7,222 nucleotides of DNA, from contig CAZUXW010000105.1 of the NCBI GenBank assembly GCA_964624625.1, forward strand, positions 1-7,222, read 5' to 3'. How positions within the stretch are numbered: the first letter of the stretch is position 1; each line of letters starts with the position of its first letter. Source of the stretch: PALSA-1180 sp964624625 (GTDB taxonomy: Bacteria; Oederibacteriota; Muellerivitia; Muellerivitales; Muellerivitaceae). The position numbers and the translations under genes are program-made. Shown in pieces: positions 6,350 through 7,222 of this stretch. The notes under the pieces are model-generated. The model worked only from the letters and a program-made list of their open reading frames with translations, was not told the origin of the DNA and searched no databases.

Positions 6350-6364
6350 GTCAAATTATTTGAC
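6350..6364. promoter_or_regulatory. Putative operator, GTCA-N7-TGAC box (deacetylase copy)
   Basis: The + strand reads GTCAAATTATTTGAC, a perfect inverted repeat with 7-nt arms around a single central base. It begins 31 nt beyond the -35 hexamer, exactly as the xylanase copy does, and 11 of 15 positions match that copy. The better symmetry suggests this may be the stronger site. Confidence 0.6.
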
Positions 6365-6385
6365 CCATGGCACATAGGGAAAAAC

Positions 6386-6397
6386 GGAACCGGTTTC
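6386..6397. promoter_or_regulatory. Near-palindrome GGAACCGGTTTC (upstream operator, deacetylase copy)
   Basis: It matches the GGAACCGGTTCC palindrome at 1623-1634 in 11 of 12 positions and sits 21 nt beyond the GTCA-N7-TGAC box (20 nt in the other copy). It lies 25 nt after the stop of the upstream gene. On the minus strand a T5 run follows soon after, so a weak terminator role cannot be fully excluded here, though the other copy lacks it. Confidence 0.45.
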
Positions 6398-6422
6398 AGG
6401 GAAAGGTCAGGGTGGAACCAGT

Positions 6423-7222
6423 CTAGCGCAGAACTATCAATTTCCCCACCGAACGGCCGGCATTGCTGGTGACCACCACATAATAGATGCCGCTGGCAAG
6501 GGGCCTTCCCCACTTGTCCGTCAAGGTCAGGGTGACCGCCGTTCCCGGGGGAATGCTGGAGAAGGTTCGTTCCACCACCTTCCGGAAGGCCGTGGTGAAG
6601 ATCTTGACGTTCACGTCCGAGAGGCCGTTGTAGGGCGGCGGGAGAAGGCTGACCGGGCCTCCGTCGGATGGATTCGGGTACAGGATCGGCGTGGGTTTGC
6701 CCTTGGGCCCGCTGGTGGAAGTGCTGGTGGCCGTGAAGGTCCCCGTGGCACTGGCCGTCGGCTTCACCGTCGAAGTCCCCGTGAAGCTCGCCGTCGGGGT
6801 AAAGCTGGGGGTATGGGTCCTAGTCGGGCTGTTGGTCGGCGTCCTCGTGGCCGTGTTGGTATTGACCGCCGTCGGGGTGTTCGTGGGGCTGTTCGTCGGC
6901 GTCAAGGTGGCGACAGGTGTGTTGGTTGGGCTGGCGGTCGCGGTTCTCGTCCCGGTCAAGGTCGGGCTGTTTGTCGCGGTACCGGTGGGAGTGCTGGTCA
7001 GGGTGTTCGTGGCGGTTTTCGTCGGGGAGTTTGACGGCGTCGTCGTCGCCGTGCTGGTGGGAGGCGTCGTTCCGGTGGACGTAGGCGTCGGCGTGTTCGT
7101 ATTCACCGCCGTGTTGGTGGCGGTTGAGCTAGCGCTATTCGTGAAGGTCGCGCTGGGCGTAGCCGTGTCGGTCCTGGTGGAGGAGTTGGTCGCTGTATTG
7201 GTCAGGGTGGGCGACGGGGTCC
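6423..7222 (-). CDS. C-terminal part of a secreted protein: Thr/Pro linker plus sorting-like module
   Basis: Only the last 266 residues or so are in the window; the frame is open to the right edge, so the functional domain and signal peptide lie outside and the activity is unknown. What is visible: a Thr/Pro/Ser/Asn linker of about 170 residues (7222-6711), then a 95-residue module with YPNPSDGGPVSLLPPPY, VKIFTTAFRKV, DKWG, SGIYYVVVTS and the ending GKLIVLR before TAG. The apparent start at 7106 is a GTG codon inside the linker and is not a real start, since the reading frame continues upstream with the same composition. By analogy with the deacetylase it is probably another exported carbohydrate-active enzyme or binding protein. 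It ends 138 nt before the deacetylase ATG, and that gap holds the deacetylase promoter. Confidence 0.8.
   Translation of the reverse strand, partial: TPSPTLTNTATNSSTRTDTATPSATFTNSASSTATNTAVNTNTPTPTSTGTTPPTSTATTTPSNSPTKTATNTLTSTPTGTATNSPTLTGTRTATASPTNTPVATLTPTNSPTNTPTAVNTNTATRTPTNSPTRTHTPSFTPTASFTGTSTVKPTASATGTFTATSTSTSGPKGKPTPILYPNPSDGGPVSLLPPPYNGLSDVNVKIFTTAFRKVVERTFSSIPPGTAVTLTLTDKWGRPLASGIYYVVVTSNAGRSVGKLIVLR
6426..6710 (-). other. C-terminal sorting-like module of the right-edge gene
   Basis: This 95-residue module is a close relative of the one ending the deacetylase. Blocks shared exactly or nearly so include KGKP, PNPS, GGPVS, FT-AFR, DKWG, YY-VVT and GKL-VLR. Conservation of the module contrasts with the freely varying linker before it, which implies selection on the module itself. 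Type IX-like sorting or surface anchoring is the favoured but unproven role. Confidence 0.65.
6711..7222 (-). repeat. Thr/Pro-rich linker of the right-edge gene, continuing beyond the window
   Basis: About 170 residues of T-P, T-N, T-A and S-P units encoded on the minus strand, giving a G/T-rich + strand. Asn is more frequent than in the deacetylase linker (TNTPT, TNSPT, NTNT). The right edge of the window cuts through it, so its total length is unknown. Confidence 0.88.

Noticed and set aside
7104..7106. GTG start for the right-edge gene
   Set aside because: The frame stays open with the same Thr/Pro composition to the window edge and no signal peptide follows the GTG, so it is an internal codon of a truncated gene.
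6711..7222. CRISPR-like or DNA-level tandem repeat array
   Set aside because: The periodicity comes from degenerate Thr/Pro codons in one open frame; there are no identical repeats separated by unique spacers.

Overview
This window is about 7.2 kb of high-GC bacterial DNA in which all four genes read on the minus strand. In transcription order they are: (1) the C-terminal part of an unidentified secreted protein that runs off the right edge (7222-6423); (2) a complete secreted polysaccharide deacetylase (NodB/CE4 type) with a very long Thr/Pro linker and a C-terminal sorting-like module (6284-3486); (3) a complete AraC-family regulator of 602 residues, 24 nt downstream (3461-1653); (4) a secreted GH30 subfamily-8-type xylanase whose catalytic module is complete but whose C-terminal Thr/Pro linker is cut by the left edge (1383-1).

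Together these look like a small plant-cell-wall (xylan) degradation locus: a backbone-cleaving xylanase, a CE4 enzyme that could remove acetyl groups, a third secreted protein of the same build, and a dedicated regulator. The two complete enzymes have clear N-terminal signal peptides. The two visible C-termini end in closely related modules of about 90 residues (roughly 55 of 91 positions identical), starting with a PNPS motif and ending in GKLxVLR. They resemble type IX secretion or FlgD-Ig-like C-terminal domains.

The most notable result is a shared upstream module found by comparing the two intergenic regions. The xylanase and deacetylase genes have identical putative -35 (TTGTCG) and -10 (TATGGT) hexamers, each pair separated by exactly 17 nt. 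At exactly the same distance upstream lies a 15-nt GTCA-N7-TGAC inverted repeat. About 20 nt further up is a GGAACCGGTTCC-type palindrome. This predicts co-regulation of the two enzyme genes, with the AraC-family protein between them as the obvious candidate regulator. In the deacetylase the -10 lies only 6 nt before the ATG, which predicts a leaderless mRNA; the xylanase has a leader of roughly 140 nt containing a hairpin.

The organism cannot be named from this window. Thr/Pro-rich linkers of hundreds of residues plus PNP...GKLxVLR C-termini, together with GH30_8 and CE4 enzymes, suggest a Gram-negative-type cell-wall degrader from a poorly cultured lineage. Candidate phyla near Fibrobacterota or FCPU426 are only a guess. 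No RNA genes, insertion sequences, CRISPR arrays or convincing terminators were seen.
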